Positions 24,606 to 33,124 of a stretch of DNA of 64,000 nucleotides are shown here, piece after piece. The stretch is taken from the NCBI RefSeq assembly GCF_025564065.1, contig NZ_JAMGZK010000034.1:42358-106357 (forward strand). Direction: 5' to 3'. The notes beneath the pieces are model-generated. The model was not told where the DNA came from and did no database searches. It worked only from the letters and a program-made list of their open reading frames with translations. Position 1 is the stretch's first letter; every line of letters starts with the position of its first letter. The position numbers and the translations under genes are program-made. Origin of the DNA: Silvania hatchlandensis (lineage in GTDB: Bacteria; Pseudomonadota; Gammaproteobacteria; Enterobacterales; Enterobacteriaceae).

Positions 24606-26390
24606 TTACCCCGCCTCCAGCATTCCAAAGCTGACAATCCGCGAGCGGCCCAGCTCTTTGGCCCGGTACAGTGCCACGTCGGCGGCGCGCAGCAGGTTGT
24701 CGCTTTGGGCGTGCTGCGGGTAGCTGGCAATACCAATCGACACATCCACTGGGCCGATCTCCGTTAGCTCATAGTGCAGCGTCAGGCTGCGTACCGCCGT
24801 GTGGATCGCGGTAGCGCAGGCAAATGCAGCGGCTTCATCCATGTCGGGCAGCAGGGCCAGAAACTCCTCGCCGCCGTAGCGAAACGCCATCCCCTTATCG
24901 CTTACGCAGCGTTGAATAATGGCCGCCACGCTTTTCAGCACCTGATCGCCCGCATCGTGACCCAGCCGGTCGTTAATCCGCTTGAAGTGATCGATATCGA
25001 TCATCAGACAGCTCATCGGGTTGCTGCTGCGCATCGCCTGGCTCATCTGGGTATGCAGGGCGTCTTCCAGATGGTGGCGGTTGCGCAGGCCAGTGAGCGG
25101 ATCGAACAGGGCTTTCGCCAGCAGGGCGTCGCGCAGGCGCTGGTTCGCCAGCGCCAGTCCCAGCGCTTCGGCCATCAGCTCCAGATAGGCGCGGGAAGGG
25201 GCCATTTCCGGGGTGATGTTCTGGAAAGAGAGCAGGCCGATTGCTTCGCCCTGGGCGATCAGCGGCACGCACAGCGTCTGATTGGCGCAGGCATCCGGCA
25301 GGTGATAGCAGGTGATATCCGGCTCGCCGTTTACCGGTGGATGGCTTTGGCCGCGGCGAACCGCCCAGCACTGATCCGGATGGAAAGGGTCGGGCTCGCC
25401 CTGGGGGTTAAGCCACTCGGCGGCGCAGCGCATCTGCCACGGATCCCGGTCGAGAATATAGAGTCGTCCGGCGACGCCCGGCGCAATGTTCGGCGCAAAG
25501 AGTTGGGCAACGTTCAGCACATCCTCGAACGATTCGCAGCCCTGCAGCCGCTGGGTCATGCGCGCCAGCAGGGCGCGAGTCTCCCAATGGGCATCGCGCT
25601 CTTTCTCCAGCTGCTGGCGCACCAGGCCGTTCTCGCGAAAGATGCGGATCGCATGGGCCATATCGCCGATCTCGTCGATCTGGCGGTAGTCCGGCGTTTC
25701 GACCGCATAATCCTGCGATGCCAGCCGGTTAACCACATCGCTCAGGCGTACCACCGGGTGCAGCACCCGGCGTTTGAGAATAAAACCGAGGACAAATAAA
25801 AACATCAGTGCAGTCAGGCCGACCATCACTTCAGAGAGGGTTCTGAGCGCGTGGGATTTTTCTACCGCATCCTGAATTGCCCCCTGAGCACGCCGGTCCA
25901 GCATCTGGCGGAAATGGTCGAGCTGGCTCTGCACCTGCTCCAGCTCGTTCTCGTACAGATCGCCATAAATCAGGGCGATAGCCTGCGCCTGCTCTCCGCG
26001 CGCAATGTGGGCGATAGCGGTCTGTTGCTCATCCTGCAGGGCATCGGCAACCTGCAGGCCTTTGTGTAGCAGCGCCAGCTCTTCGTCGCTGGCGCCCACG
26101 TCTTTTAGCTTTTGCAGCCGATGTTCAACCTTGGCCATCGACGCGGCTTTCTGGCGGTGCGACTGCAGGACGGCGGGATCCTGCTTGATGACGTACAGCC
26201 GCGCCAGGTCAGAGAGCGCCCAGGCATCGACCTCCACCTCTTCGGTCAACTGGTCAAAGACGTAGCGCTGTTCAACCGCCTGCCGTTCAACGCTTTCAGC
26301 GTTAGAGGCCATTAACATGGCCACGCCGGAGGCAATGGTCAGACAGACGGTGGCGCCGTAAGCCCAGTTAGTGATGGTGGCGATGCGCAC
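24606..26390 (-). CDS. Membrane diguanylate cyclase (sensor-HAMP-GAF-GGDEF)
   Basis: The 594-residue protein begins at a GTG at 26390 with AGGGAA upstream. Domains in order: TM1 (about 8-28), a periplasmic four-helix-type sensor, TM2 (about 185-207), HAMP ('RRVLHPVVRLSDVVNRLASQDYAVETPDYRQIDEIGDMAHAIRIFRENG'), a GAF domain (about 265-410) and GGDEF: 'DPLTGLRNRHHLEDAL', 'MIDIDHFKRINDRLGHDAGDQVLKSVAAII', active loop 'FRYGGEEFLALLPD'. All catalytic residues are present; no RxxD inhibitory site precedes the loop, so product inhibition is probably absent. It makes c-di-GMP in response to an unknown periplasmic or small-molecule signal. Confidence 0.9.
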   Translation of the reverse strand: MRIATITNWAYGATVCLTIASGVAMLMASNAESVERQAVEQRYVFDQLTEEVEVDAWALSDLARLYVIKQDPAVLQSHRQKAASMAKVEHRLQKLKDVGASDEELALLHKGLQVADALQDEQQTAIAHIARGEQAQAIALIYGDLYENELEQVQSQLDHFRQMLDRRAQGAIQDAVEKSHALRTLSEVMVGLTALMFLFVLGFILKRRVLHPVVRLSDVVNRLASQDYAVETPDYRQIDEIGDMAHAIRIFRENGLVRQQLEKERDAHWETRALLARMTQRLQGCESFEDVLNVAQLFAPNIAPGVAGRLYILDRDPWQMRCAAEWLNPQGEPDPFHPDQCWAVRRGQSHPPVNGEPDITCYHLPDACANQTLCVPLIAQGEAIGLLSFQNITPEMAPSRAYLELMAEALGLALANQRLRDALLAKALFDPLTGLRNRHHLEDALHTQMSQAMRSSNPMSCLMIDIDHFKRINDRLGHDAGDQVLKSVAAIIQRCVSDKGMAFRYGGEEFLALLPDMDEAAAFACATAIHTAVRSLTLHYELTEIGPVDVSIGIASYPQHAQSDNLLRAADVALYRAKELGRSRIVSFGMLEAG

Positions 26391-26444
26391 GGTTAATTCC
26401 CTCTAAACAAGGCGATTTTTAATTTTCAGCAGAATATCGTTAAC

Positions 26445-27554
26445 TTATACATCAGGCGAATTTTTTCCTTCCTCAATAATCGCTTCGTCAATCTCTTCGG
26501 CATTACCGGGGTGATCGCGACCCGAGAGCAGGTTCCAGCAGGCAATAAACAGCGCCGCAATCAGCGGACCAATCACAAAGCCGTTGATGCCGTAAATCTC
26601 CATCCCGCCGAGAGTGGAGATCAGGATCAGGTAGTCCGGCATTTTGGTGTCTTTGCCCACCAGCAGCGGGCGCAGGATGTTATCCACCAGCCCGACCACA
26701 ATTACAAAGAAGCCGACGATAAACAGGCCCTGCCACAGCTGCTGGGTGGCGAACAGGTAAATGGCCGCCGGTACCCAGATAATGGCCGACCCGACCGCCG
26801 GGATCAGGGATAAGAACGCCATCAGCGCGCCCCACAGAATGCTGCCGTTAATCCCGACAAACCAGAACGCAATCCCGCCCAGCGCCCCTTGCACTACCGC
26901 GACCACGGCGGTGCCTTTGACCGTGGCGCGCGCGACGGCGGCGAACTTGGCGAACAGATGATGTTTCACATAGTTGGACAAGGGCAGGGTATCGAGAATT
27001 TGGCGCACCAGCCACGGGCCGTCCTTCAGCAGGAAGAACAGCAGGTAGAGCATGATGCCGAAGCTAATGGCAAATCCGAAAGTGCCTTTGCCGATCAGGA
27101 ATGCGCTGCCGGCAAGGTACTGCCCGCCCTGTAGCGCGGCGTCAGACAGTTTCTTTTGGATCTGAGTGGCAGAGTCGAGGTTGTGCTCCACCAGCAGGGA
27201 CCGTAACCAGTCAGGCAGCCAGGTAAACAGGTCTGCTACCACCCCGGAGAACTGGGTATCGCTTTGCTGCAGGCGGGTATAAACCACATTAATTTCAACG
27301 GCCAATGACGAGAGGATCACCATCAGCGGAATAAACACAATCAGGCAGATAAGCCCGATACTCAGCAACGACGCCAGCCCGTTGCGATCGCCCATCGCAA
27401 TACGCAGCCGATTTTTAACCGGATAAAAAATGACCGTCAGCACCGTGGCCCACAGAATGGCCGAGAAGTAGGGCGCCAGCACATCAAAAAACGCCCAGGT
27501 AACAAGAAAGAGAATGAGGATGAAAAAGCCTTTGGTCAGTCCGTTAAAGCGCAT
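26445..27554 (-). CDS. AI-2E family transporter (TqsA/PerM/YdiK superfamily)
   Basis: The 369-residue membrane protein has the family layout: two TM pairs at the N-terminus ('FFILILFLVTWAFFDVLAPYFSAILWATVLTVIFYPVKNRL'), a periplasmic region, the conserved 'AVVQGALGGIAFWFVGINGSILWGALMAFLSLIPAVGSAIIWVPAAIYLF' and 'LVDNILRPLLVGKDTKMPDYLILISTLGGMEIYGINGFVIGPLIAALF'. Members export AI-2 or act as Na+/H+ antiporters or permeases; the substrate here is unknown. It does not match the remembered E. coli YdiK, PerM or TqsA closely enough for a symbol. It lies 54 bp downstream of... nothing on its own strand, so it seems monocistronic, and it is followed by the GGDEF gene on the same strand. Confidence 0.85.
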   Translation of the reverse strand: MRFNGLTKGFFILILFLVTWAFFDVLAPYFSAILWATVLTVIFYPVKNRLRIAMGDRNGLASLLSIGLICLIVFIPLMVILSSLAVEINVVYTRLQQSDTQFSGVVADLFTWLPDWLRSLLVEHNLDSATQIQKKLSDAALQGGQYLAGSAFLIGKGTFGFAISFGIMLYLLFFLLKDGPWLVRQILDTLPLSNYVKHHLFAKFAAVARATVKGTAVVAVVQGALGGIAFWFVGINGSILWGALMAFLSLIPAVGSAIIWVPAAIYLFATQQLWQGLFIVGFFVIVVGLVDNILRPLLVGKDTKMPDYLILISTLGGMEIYGINGFVIGPLIAALFIACWNLLSGRDHPGNAEEIDEAIIEEGKNSPDV

Positions 27555-27758
27555 GCGTCCGTCCTTAATTAAATAAACGCCTTAACTATAGAACGATTTC
27601 CATGATTTATCATTGCGTTGCTTGCGCGGGTGCGGCCTGTTGCCCGGCAACAAACCACACTCATGACCCCCACTCATAACCCCATCCCGTTTTGTCCCGA
27701 TTATTGATGAGATCAATTCATGTATCGTTAGCGTCCAGTTAATCTGAAGCGGATTGTT

Positions 27759-28934
27759 ATGATTGCCCCCCCTGCCAAAACCAGCACCACGGGTCTGCCG
27801 TTTGTGCTGATCCTGAGCGCCTTAATGGCGTTCACCTCGTTATCCACCGATATCTATCTCCCCGCCATGCCGATGATGGCGGCCGAGCTGCATGGCAATG
27901 TTGAACTGACCATCACCGGCTTCCTGGTCGGTTTTGCCATTGCGCAGCTAGTCTGGGGGCCGATCAGCGACCAGCTCGGGCGGCGTATTCCGCTGTTTAT
28001 CGGGATGGCGCTGTTTATTGTCGGGTCCGCAGGCTGTGCGCTGGCGACCGATATTACTCATATCGTCTTCTGGCGGGTGTTCCAGGCGCTGGGAGCCTGC
28101 ACCGGGCCGATGCTGGCGCGGGCGATGATCCGCGATCTGTTCAGCCGCACCCGCGCAGCGCAAATGCTGTCGACGCTGGTGATCGTGATGGCGATTGCTC
28201 CCATTGCCGGGCCGCTGATCGGCGGGCAGCTGATCAAATTCAGCACCTGGCACAGCATCTTCTGGCTGCTGGCGGTGATTGGCGGGCTGATGTTTATCTC
28301 CCTGTGGTGGCTGCCGGAAACCCTGGCCAAAGAGAAACGGGTCAAAGCGTCGGTAGCAGGCGCGTTCAGGAACTATGCCGCGCTGCTGCGTAACCGTAAG
28401 TTCATGCAGTTCACCCTTAGCCTGACCTGCTACTACGTGGCGGCGTATGCTTTTATCACCGGCTCGCCGTTTGTCTATATCCGCTACTTCGGCGTCGACC
28501 CGGCGCACTACGGCTGGCAGTTTGCGCTGAACATTGTCGGGCTGATGGGTATGAGCGTGGTGAATCGTCGGCTGGTGACTCACTACGCGCTGGAAACCCT
28601 GCTCAGGTATGCGTCTGCCGTGGCGGCCCTGGCCGCCGTGGCGATGGCGATCTGCGTCTGGTTCAGTCTTGGAGGAATTGTGGCGATGGTGGCGCTGATT
28701 TTTGTCTTCTTCTCGATGAACGGTATTCTCGCCGCCACGTCAACCGCCGCCGCGCTGGATGCGGTGCCGGGCCACGCGGGCGCCGCCTCGGCGCTGATTG
28801 GTTCTCTGCAATACGGCAGCGGAATCATCTCTTCGCTGCTGCTGGCAACGATGAGCGACGGTACGCCGTGGACGATGGCGTGGATCATCGCGCTGTTCAC
28901 CGTTGCCAGCTGGCGACTGGCGCAGCAACGTTAA
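27759..28934 (+). CDS. Bcr/CflA-family multidrug MFS transporter
   Basis: The 391-residue protein is a 12-TM major facilitator with the Bcr/CflA pattern: 'LMAFTSLSTDIYLPAMPMMAAEL' (TM1, D-x-Y-L-P-A-x-P), 'GFLVGFAIAQLVWGPISDQLGRRIPLF' (loop 2-3 motif), 'FWRVFQALGACTGPMLARAMIRDLF' and 'VIVMAIAPIAGPLIGGQL' (motif C of drug:H+ antiporters). It probably exports small drugs or metabolites such as bicyclomycin- or sulfonamide-type compounds or dipeptides. It is monocistronic; no regulator gene is adjacent. The C-terminus is short and basic. Confidence 0.88.
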   Translation: MIAPPAKTSTTGLPFVLILSALMAFTSLSTDIYLPAMPMMAAELHGNVELTITGFLVGFAIAQLVWGPISDQLGRRIPLFIGMALFIVGSAGCALATDITHIVFWRVFQALGACTGPMLARAMIRDLFSRTRAAQMLSTLVIVMAIAPIAGPLIGGQLIKFSTWHSIFWLLAVIGGLMFISLWWLPETLAKEKRVKASVAGAFRNYAALLRNRKFMQFTLSLTCYYVAAYAFITGSPFVYIRYFGVDPAHYGWQFALNIVGLMGMSVVNRRLVTHYALETLLRYASAVAALAAVAMAICVWFSLGGIVAMVALIFVFFSMNGILAATSTAAALDAVPGHAGAASALIGSLQYGSGIISSLLLATMSDGTPWTMAWIIALFTVASWRLAQQR

Positions 28935-29071
28935 ATCTTGTCAATCAGCGGGCTGACCAGCGCGACGCCTGCCGCCAGTTTAGCGGGTAGAACACAGATA
29001 CAACTTTCGACTGACCGAAGATGTCAGCGAAACGGTGCATGCTTTACCCATCTTCTCTAAGGAGGTGTGTG

Positions 29072-29161
29072 ATGGCATGGCGACCCATATTATTCGTGAT
29101 CCTTAACGCCCATCCCCGACTGAGCGCCCGTCGCGCTCGCCTGCGGCTGGTGCATGGCTAG
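29072..29161 (+). CDS. Candidate 29-residue small protein with perfect Shine-Dalgarno
   Basis: AAGGAGGT at 29059-29066 is a perfect Shine-Dalgarno sequence placed five bases before an ATG. The frame encodes 29 residues: MAWRPILFVILNAHP, then RLSARRARLRLVHG, ending in TAG with a TAA right behind it. The first half is hydrophobic and the second half strongly basic. It lies between the drug pump and mmuP, 70 bp ahead of the latter. No family is recognised. It could be a genuine small membrane-active protein or a regulatory leader. The tandem stops and the strength of the ribosome site argue for translation; the protein itself is unproven. Confidence 0.5.
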   Translation: MAWRPILFVILNAHPRLSARRARLRLVHG

Positions 29162-29197
29162 TAATTCAGGATCATTCACGGTATAAATACCTTCTTT

Positions 29198-29221
29198 GGA
29201 TGTTTAGATGTCCATACGTTT
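29198..29221 (+). promoter_or_regulatory. MetJ operator (three tandem met boxes) before mmuP
   Basis: Three contiguous 8-mers, GGATGTTT, AGATGTCC and ATACGTTT, match the met-box consensus AGACGTCT at 5, 6 and 6 of 8 positions. Tandem 8-bp boxes are what MetJ with S-adenosylmethionine binds. The site lies 11 bp before the mmuP start and would repress the S-methylmethionine genes when methionine is plentiful. Confidence 0.7.
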
Positions 29222-29231
29222 AGAAGGTAAT

Positions 29232-30635
29232 ATGCAAACACAACATAACGAGAATGGGCAGCTGCAGCGCACCATGAAAACGCGTCACCTGATTATGCTG
29301 TCGCTGGGTGGCGTCATTGGCACTGGGTTATTTTTTAATACGGGTTACATCATTTCCACCACCGGGGCGGCGGGTACGCTGCTGGCCTACCTGATTGGCG
29401 CGCTGGTGGTGTGGCTGGTGATGCAGTGTCTCGGTGAACTCTCGGTCGCAATGCCGGAAACCGGGGCCTTTCACGTCTATGCCACCCGCTATCTGGGGCC
29501 GGCGACCGGCTATACCGTGGCGTGGCTCTACTGGCTCACCTGGACCGTGGCGCTGGGGTCGAGCTTTACCGCCGCCGGATTCTGCATGCAGTACTGGTTC
29601 CCGCAGGTGCCGGTCTGGGCCTGGTGCGTGGTGTTCTGCGCGGCCATTTTCGTCCTCAACGTGATTTCGACCCGCTTCTTTGCCGAAGGGGAGTTCTGGT
29701 TCTCGCTGGTTAAGGTCATCACCATCATCGCCTTTATTATCCTCGGTGGGGCGGCGATCTTTGGCTTTATCCCGATGCAGGACGGCTCCCCGGCACCGGG
29801 TCTTAGCAATATCACCGCTGAAGGCTGGTTCCCGCACGGCGGCCTGCCGATTCTGATGACCATGGTAGCAGTCAACTTTGCCTTCTCGGGCACCGAGCTT
29901 ATCGGTATTGCCGCCGGTGAAACCGAAAATCCGCGCAAGGTCATTCCGGTGGCGATCCGCACCACCATCGCCCGTCTGATTATCTTCTTTATCGGCACCG
30001 TGTTTGTGCTGGCGGCGCTGATCCCGATGCAGCAGGCGGGCGTCGAAAAAAGCCCGTTCGTGCTGGTGTTTGAAAAAGTCGGCATTCCGTATGCCGCGGA
30101 TATCGTGAATTTTGTGATTCTGACGGCGATCCTTTCGGCCGCCAACTCCGGTCTGTACGCCTCCGGGCGGATGCTGTGGTCGCTGTCGAACGAGAAAACG
30201 TTGCCGCGCTGCTTTGCGAAGGTCAATAAAAATGGCGTGCCGCTGACGGCACTTTCGGTTTCAATGCTTGGCGGCGTACTGGCGCTGTTCTCCAGCGTCA
30301 TCGCCCCGGACACGGTATTTGTGGCCCTGTCGGCGATTTCGGGCTTTGCGGTGGTGGCGGTGTGGATCAGCATCTGCGCGTCGCATTTTGTGTTCCGCCG
30401 TCGTCATCTGCAATCCGGCCAGCCGCTGGAGGCGCTGCACTACCGCGCGCCGTGGTATCCGCTGGTGCCGGTGCTGGGCTTTGTCCTGTGCCTGGTGGCC
30501 TGCATTGGCCTGGCCTTCGATCCGACCCAGCGCATCGCCCTCTACTGCGGCCTGCCGTTTGTCGCCCTGTGCTATGGCGCGTACTACCTCACCCAAAATT
30601 TGAAAACGCAGGAGCCTGAACATGTCGCAGAATAA
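29232..30635 (+). CDS. mmuP: S-methylmethionine permease
   Basis: The 467-residue APC-family permease matches MmuP: '[94 protein letters not shown]' contains the typical amino-acid permease start with the unwound G-x-G-T-G loop. It imports S-methylmethionine, a plant metabolite, for use as methyl donor. I chose the ATG at 29232 (GAAGG four bases upstream) rather than an in-frame ATG at 29208, which falls inside the met boxes. It overlaps mmuM by 14 bp, so the two are coupled. Confidence 0.93.
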   Translation: MQTQHNENGQLQRTMKTRHLIMLSLGGVIGTGLFFNTGYIISTTGAAGTLLAYLIGALVVWLVMQCLGELSVAMPETGAFHVYATRYLGPATGYTVAWLYWLTWTVALGSSFTAAGFCMQYWFPQVPVWAWCVVFCAAIFVLNVISTRFFAEGEFWFSLVKVITIIAFIILGGAAIFGFIPMQDGSPAPGLSNITAEGWFPHGGLPILMTMVAVNFAFSGTELIGIAAGETENPRKVIPVAIRTTIARLIIFFIGTVFVLAALIPMQQAGVEKSPFVLVFEKVGIPYAADIVNFVILTAILSAANSGLYASGRMLWSLSNEKTLPRCFAKVNKNGVPLTALSVSMLGGVLALFSSVIAPDTVFVALSAISGFAVVAVWISICASHFVFRRRHLQSGQPLEALHYRAPWYPLVPVLGFVLCLVACIGLAFDPTQRIALYCGLPFVALCYGAYYLTQNLKTQEPEHVAE

Positions 30636-31554
30636 TCCGCTTACCGCCCTCCTCGACAGCCAGCCGTTTGTGGTGCTGGACGGGGCGATGGCGACGGAAC
30701 TGGAAGCGCGCGGCTGCAATCTCGCCGACAGCCTGTGGTCCGCGAAAGTGCTGATGGAGAACCCGGAGCTGATCCGCGCCGTGCATCTGGACTACTTCCG
30801 CGCCGGGGCGCAGGTGGCGATCACCGCCAGCTATCAGGCCACGCCGGACGGCTTTGCCGCTCGTGGGCTGGACGAGGCTCAGTCCCGGGCGCTAATTGGT
30901 AAAAGCGTCGAGCTGGCGCGTAAAGCGCGCGAGGCGTATCTGGCCGAAAACCCACAGGCGGGCGCGCTGCTGGTGGCGGGCTCGGTGGGTCCGTACGGTG
31001 CTTATCTTGCCGACGGGTCGGAATACCGGGGTGATTACGTGCGCAGCGCCGAAGCGTTTAGCGCGTTTCATCGTCCGCGCGTCGAAGCGCTACTGGATGC
31101 GGGGGCCGACCTGCTGGCCTGCGAAACCTTGCCGTCGTTTGCAGAGATCAAAGCCCTGGCGGAATTGCTGACGGCGTCTCCCCGCGCCCGGGCGTGGTTC
31201 TCGTTAACCCTGCGCGACAGCGAACATCTCAGCGATGGCACGCCGCTGCGTGAGGTGGTGGTCGCGCTGGCCGATTATCCGCAAATTGTGGCGCTGGGCA
31301 TCAACTGTATTGCGCTGGAAAACACCACCGCGGCGCTGCAGCACCTACACGGCCTGACCGCGCTGCCGCTGGTGGTGTATCCGAACTCCGGTGAGCACTA
31401 CGATGCGGTGACCAAAACCTGGCATCACCACGGCGAAGCATGCGAGACATTAGCGGGGTATTTGCCGCAGTGGCTGGCGGCGGGCGCGAAGCTGATTGGC
31501 GGGTGCTGTCGCACCACGCCGAAGGACATTGCCGAGCTTAAGGCGCTGCGCTAA
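30622..31554 (+). CDS. mmuM: Homocysteine S-methyltransferase
   Basis: The 310-residue enzyme transfers a methyl group from S-methylmethionine to homocysteine, giving two methionines. The homocysteine-binding/zinc signature is complete: '[28 protein letters not shown]' at the N-terminus, '[11 protein letters not shown]' (first Cys ligand) and '[13 protein letters not shown]' (the Cys pair). The start lies inside the end of mmuP. Length equals E. coli MmuM. The mmuPM pair next to afuABC also resembles the order remembered for the E. coli K-12 CP4-6 region, where afu is damaged. Confidence 0.95.
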   Translation: MSQNNPLTALLDSQPFVVLDGAMATELEARGCNLADSLWSAKVLMENPELIRAVHLDYFRAGAQVAITASYQATPDGFAARGLDEAQSRALIGKSVELARKAREAYLAENPQAGALLVAGSVGPYGAYLADGSEYRGDYVRSAEAFSAFHRPRVEALLDAGADLLACETLPSFAEIKALAELLTASPRARAWFSLTLRDSEHLSDGTPLREVVVALADYPQIVALGINCIALENTTAALQHLHGLTALPLVVYPNSGEHYDAVTKTWHHHGEACETLAGYLPQWLAAGAKLIGGCCRTTPKDIAELKALR

Positions 31555-31574
31555 GCAGGCCGCATCGAACTGTC

Positions 31575-31664
31575 CCCTCTCCCTTGAGGGTTGAGGGATC
31601 CCCACAAAAAAATTGGCACGGTCGGCCCCCTCTCCATTCAGGGAGAGGGTTGGGGTGAGGGGGA
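31575..31664. repeat. CCCTCTCC/GGAGAGGG intergenic palindromic repeat
   Basis: The core is CCCTCTCC-ATTCA-GGGAGAGGG (31628-31649), followed by the tail TTGGGGTGAGGGGG, with a related arm CCCTCTCCC-TTGAGGG about 50 bp earlier. The same unit occurs at 43595-43706. Such dispersed palindromic units are common between genes in Enterobacter-like genomes and resemble REP/BIME elements in size and placement. Direction and function are not known. Confidence 0.7.
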
Positions 31665-31739
31665 GCATGCGGCTCCGGTGGTGGTTCCGTTCACTTTAAG
31701 TTTTGTGCTTCTCTGTCAGTCGCGTCACCCGTGAACGTG

Positions 31740-31950
31740 CCAGGGCGGCTCAATCGCCACCGCCCTGGCTACCCGGGCTCCCGGCAAGAAAATCGTCGCT
31801 ACGCGATACCCTCAGCTTATTCCTTCCGGCTTCAGGTCGGGCGCGATCCTACATCCATGTAGGTCACGCCCTCTCGGCGCATCCATGCGCCTCGCCCCGG
31901 CCTACAGGAAACGCTTCGGCGATTTTCAGCCGGACAAAGGTATCGCTGTA
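31740..31950. other. Structured non-coding segment with three hairpins between mmuM and afuC
   Basis: This 520-bp gap holds no gene I can support. A GC-rich core contains three perfect inverted repeats: CCAGGGCGG/CCGCCCTGG (31740-31768), CCTACAT-CC-ATGTAGG (31848-31863) and GGCGCAT-CC-ATGCGCC (31876-31891). The last two share the same central CATCCATG. Short open frames cross it but have no ribosome sites. Strings like this recur, as far as I remember, in related genomes as spurious short proteins, which suggests a multi-copy intergenic element or a degraded gene. A partial copy of the GGGAGAGGG unit follows at about 32019-32031. Confidence 0.5.
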
Positions 31951-32041
31951 AGAGATTTATTCTCTTGTCGTTATTCCGTTGCTTTAAGATTAAAAATTAC
32001 TGGGGATTCGTCAGCCCTCGAGGGAGAGGGAGAAAACACTA

Positions 32042-32066
32042 AAAACGGCAACGAGGTTGCCGTTTT
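32042..32066. terminator. Terminator at the end of the afu operon
   Basis: AAAACGGCAAC-GAG-GTTGCCGTTTT is a perfect 11-base stem with a three-base loop and ends in a T-run on both strands. It lies 8 bp past the afuC stop on the minus strand, so it ends the uhp-afu transcript. It could also stop transcripts coming from mmuPM. Confidence 0.85.
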
Positions 32067-32073
32067 GCTTTTA

Positions 32074-33120
32074 TTACGCCGCATCAGCTAAAACAAACAT
32101 CCCGTACGGGTGGATCTCCAGGTAATAATTTTCCCCCACGTCGGGCTGCAGCCGCGTGGCATTCACCTGCAGCAAAATCTCCTGTCCGTGCCAGTCCACA
32201 ATCACTTCGTACTGCGGCCCCATATAGGCGACGTGGCGGATCACGCAGCGCTGGCTCTCTTCACCACGTTCACTCAGGGTGATCGCTTCCGGGCGCACGC
32301 CCACCGAGCCGGTACCAAGGCTTGCAAAGTGCAGCGGGCGCGGCAGACGATAGCCGTGGATCTCCACATACTCGCTGCTAAAGCGCGCCGGGAACAGGTT
32401 GGCATCGCCCATAAAGCTCGCCATAAAGCGCGATGCCGGCTGGCGATACAGATCCTGCGGAGAGCCAATCTGCATGATGTTGCCTTTGTTCATCACCAGC
32501 ACCGTGTCGGAGACCGCAAAGGCCTCGCTCTGATCGTGGGTCACGTACAGCGAGGTGATGTTGAACTGCTTTTGCAGCTCGCGGATTTTATCGCGCATGC
32601 TGCGTCTAAGGTTGGCGTCGAGGTTACTCAGCGGCTCATCAAACAGCAGCACTTTCGGTTTGAGGATCAGCGCGCGGGCCAGCGCCACGCGCTGCTGCTG
32701 GCCGCCGGAGATCTGGTCGACAAAGCGGTCTTCAAAGCCCTCCAGATCCACCATGGCCAGCGCTTCCTTCACCCGGGCTTTGGTCTCTGCGCGGGATATG
32801 CCGAGCATCTTCAGGCCGTAGCCGACGTTCTCGCCCAGCGACATGTGCGGGAACAGGGCGTAAGACTGGAACACCATGCAGATATCACGCTGCTGAATGG
32901 AGCGGTGGGTCACGTCCTCGCCGTCGATCAGGATCTGCCCTTCGGTCGGTTTTTCGAGCCCCGCCACCAGGCGCAGCACCGTGGTTTTGCCGCAACCGGA
33001 CGGGCCGAGCAGGGTCACCATCTGCCCCTGTGGGATGGCGAGGTTGATGTTGTCGATGACCGTATTATTGCCAAAGCGCTTGGTCACGTTGCGCAGTTCA
33101 ACGAAATGTTTCTGAGTCAT
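32074..33120 (-). CDS. afuC: AfuC/FbpC ABC transporter ATP-binding protein
   Basis: The 348-residue ATPase is nearly identical in pattern to E. coli AfuC: Walker A '[15 protein letters not shown]', Q-loop '[12 protein letters not shown]', signature '[15 protein letters not shown]', Walker B '[12 protein letters not shown]', H-loop '[11 protein letters not shown]', and a C-terminal TOBE-type domain. I chose the ATG at 33120, four bases after the afuB stop and equal to the E. coli N-terminus; an in-frame ATG at 33168 would overlap afuB. In AfuABC systems studied in Citrobacter and Actinobacillus the cargo is hexose and heptose phosphates, not iron. Confidence 0.92.
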   Translation of the reverse strand: MTQKHFVELRNVTKRFGNNTVIDNINLAIPQGQMVTLLGPSGCGKTTVLRLVAGLEKPTEGQILIDGEDVTHRSIQQRDICMVFQSYALFPHMSLGENVGYGLKMLGISRAETKARVKEALAMVDLEGFEDRFVDQISGGQQQRVALARALILKPKVLLFDEPLSNLDANLRRSMRDKIRELQKQFNITSLYVTHDQSEAFAVSDTVLVMNKGNIMQIGSPQDLYRQPASRFMASFMGDANLFPARFSSEYVEIHGYRLPRPLHFASLGTGSVGVRPEAITLSERGEESQRCVIRHVAYMGPQYEVIVDWHGQEILLQVNATRLQPDVGENYYLEIHPYGMFVLADAA

Positions 33121-33124
33121 AGTG

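Noticed and set aside
24774..25799. 341-codon open frame on the plus strand
   Set aside because: It is antisense to the HAMP-GAF-GGDEF cyclase; His/Gln/Arg-rich composition typical of a shadow frame in GC-rich DNA.
31703..32091. Short open frames across the mmuM-afuC gap
   Set aside because: None has a ribosome site, and they cross hairpins and repeat units; treated as part of a non-coding element.
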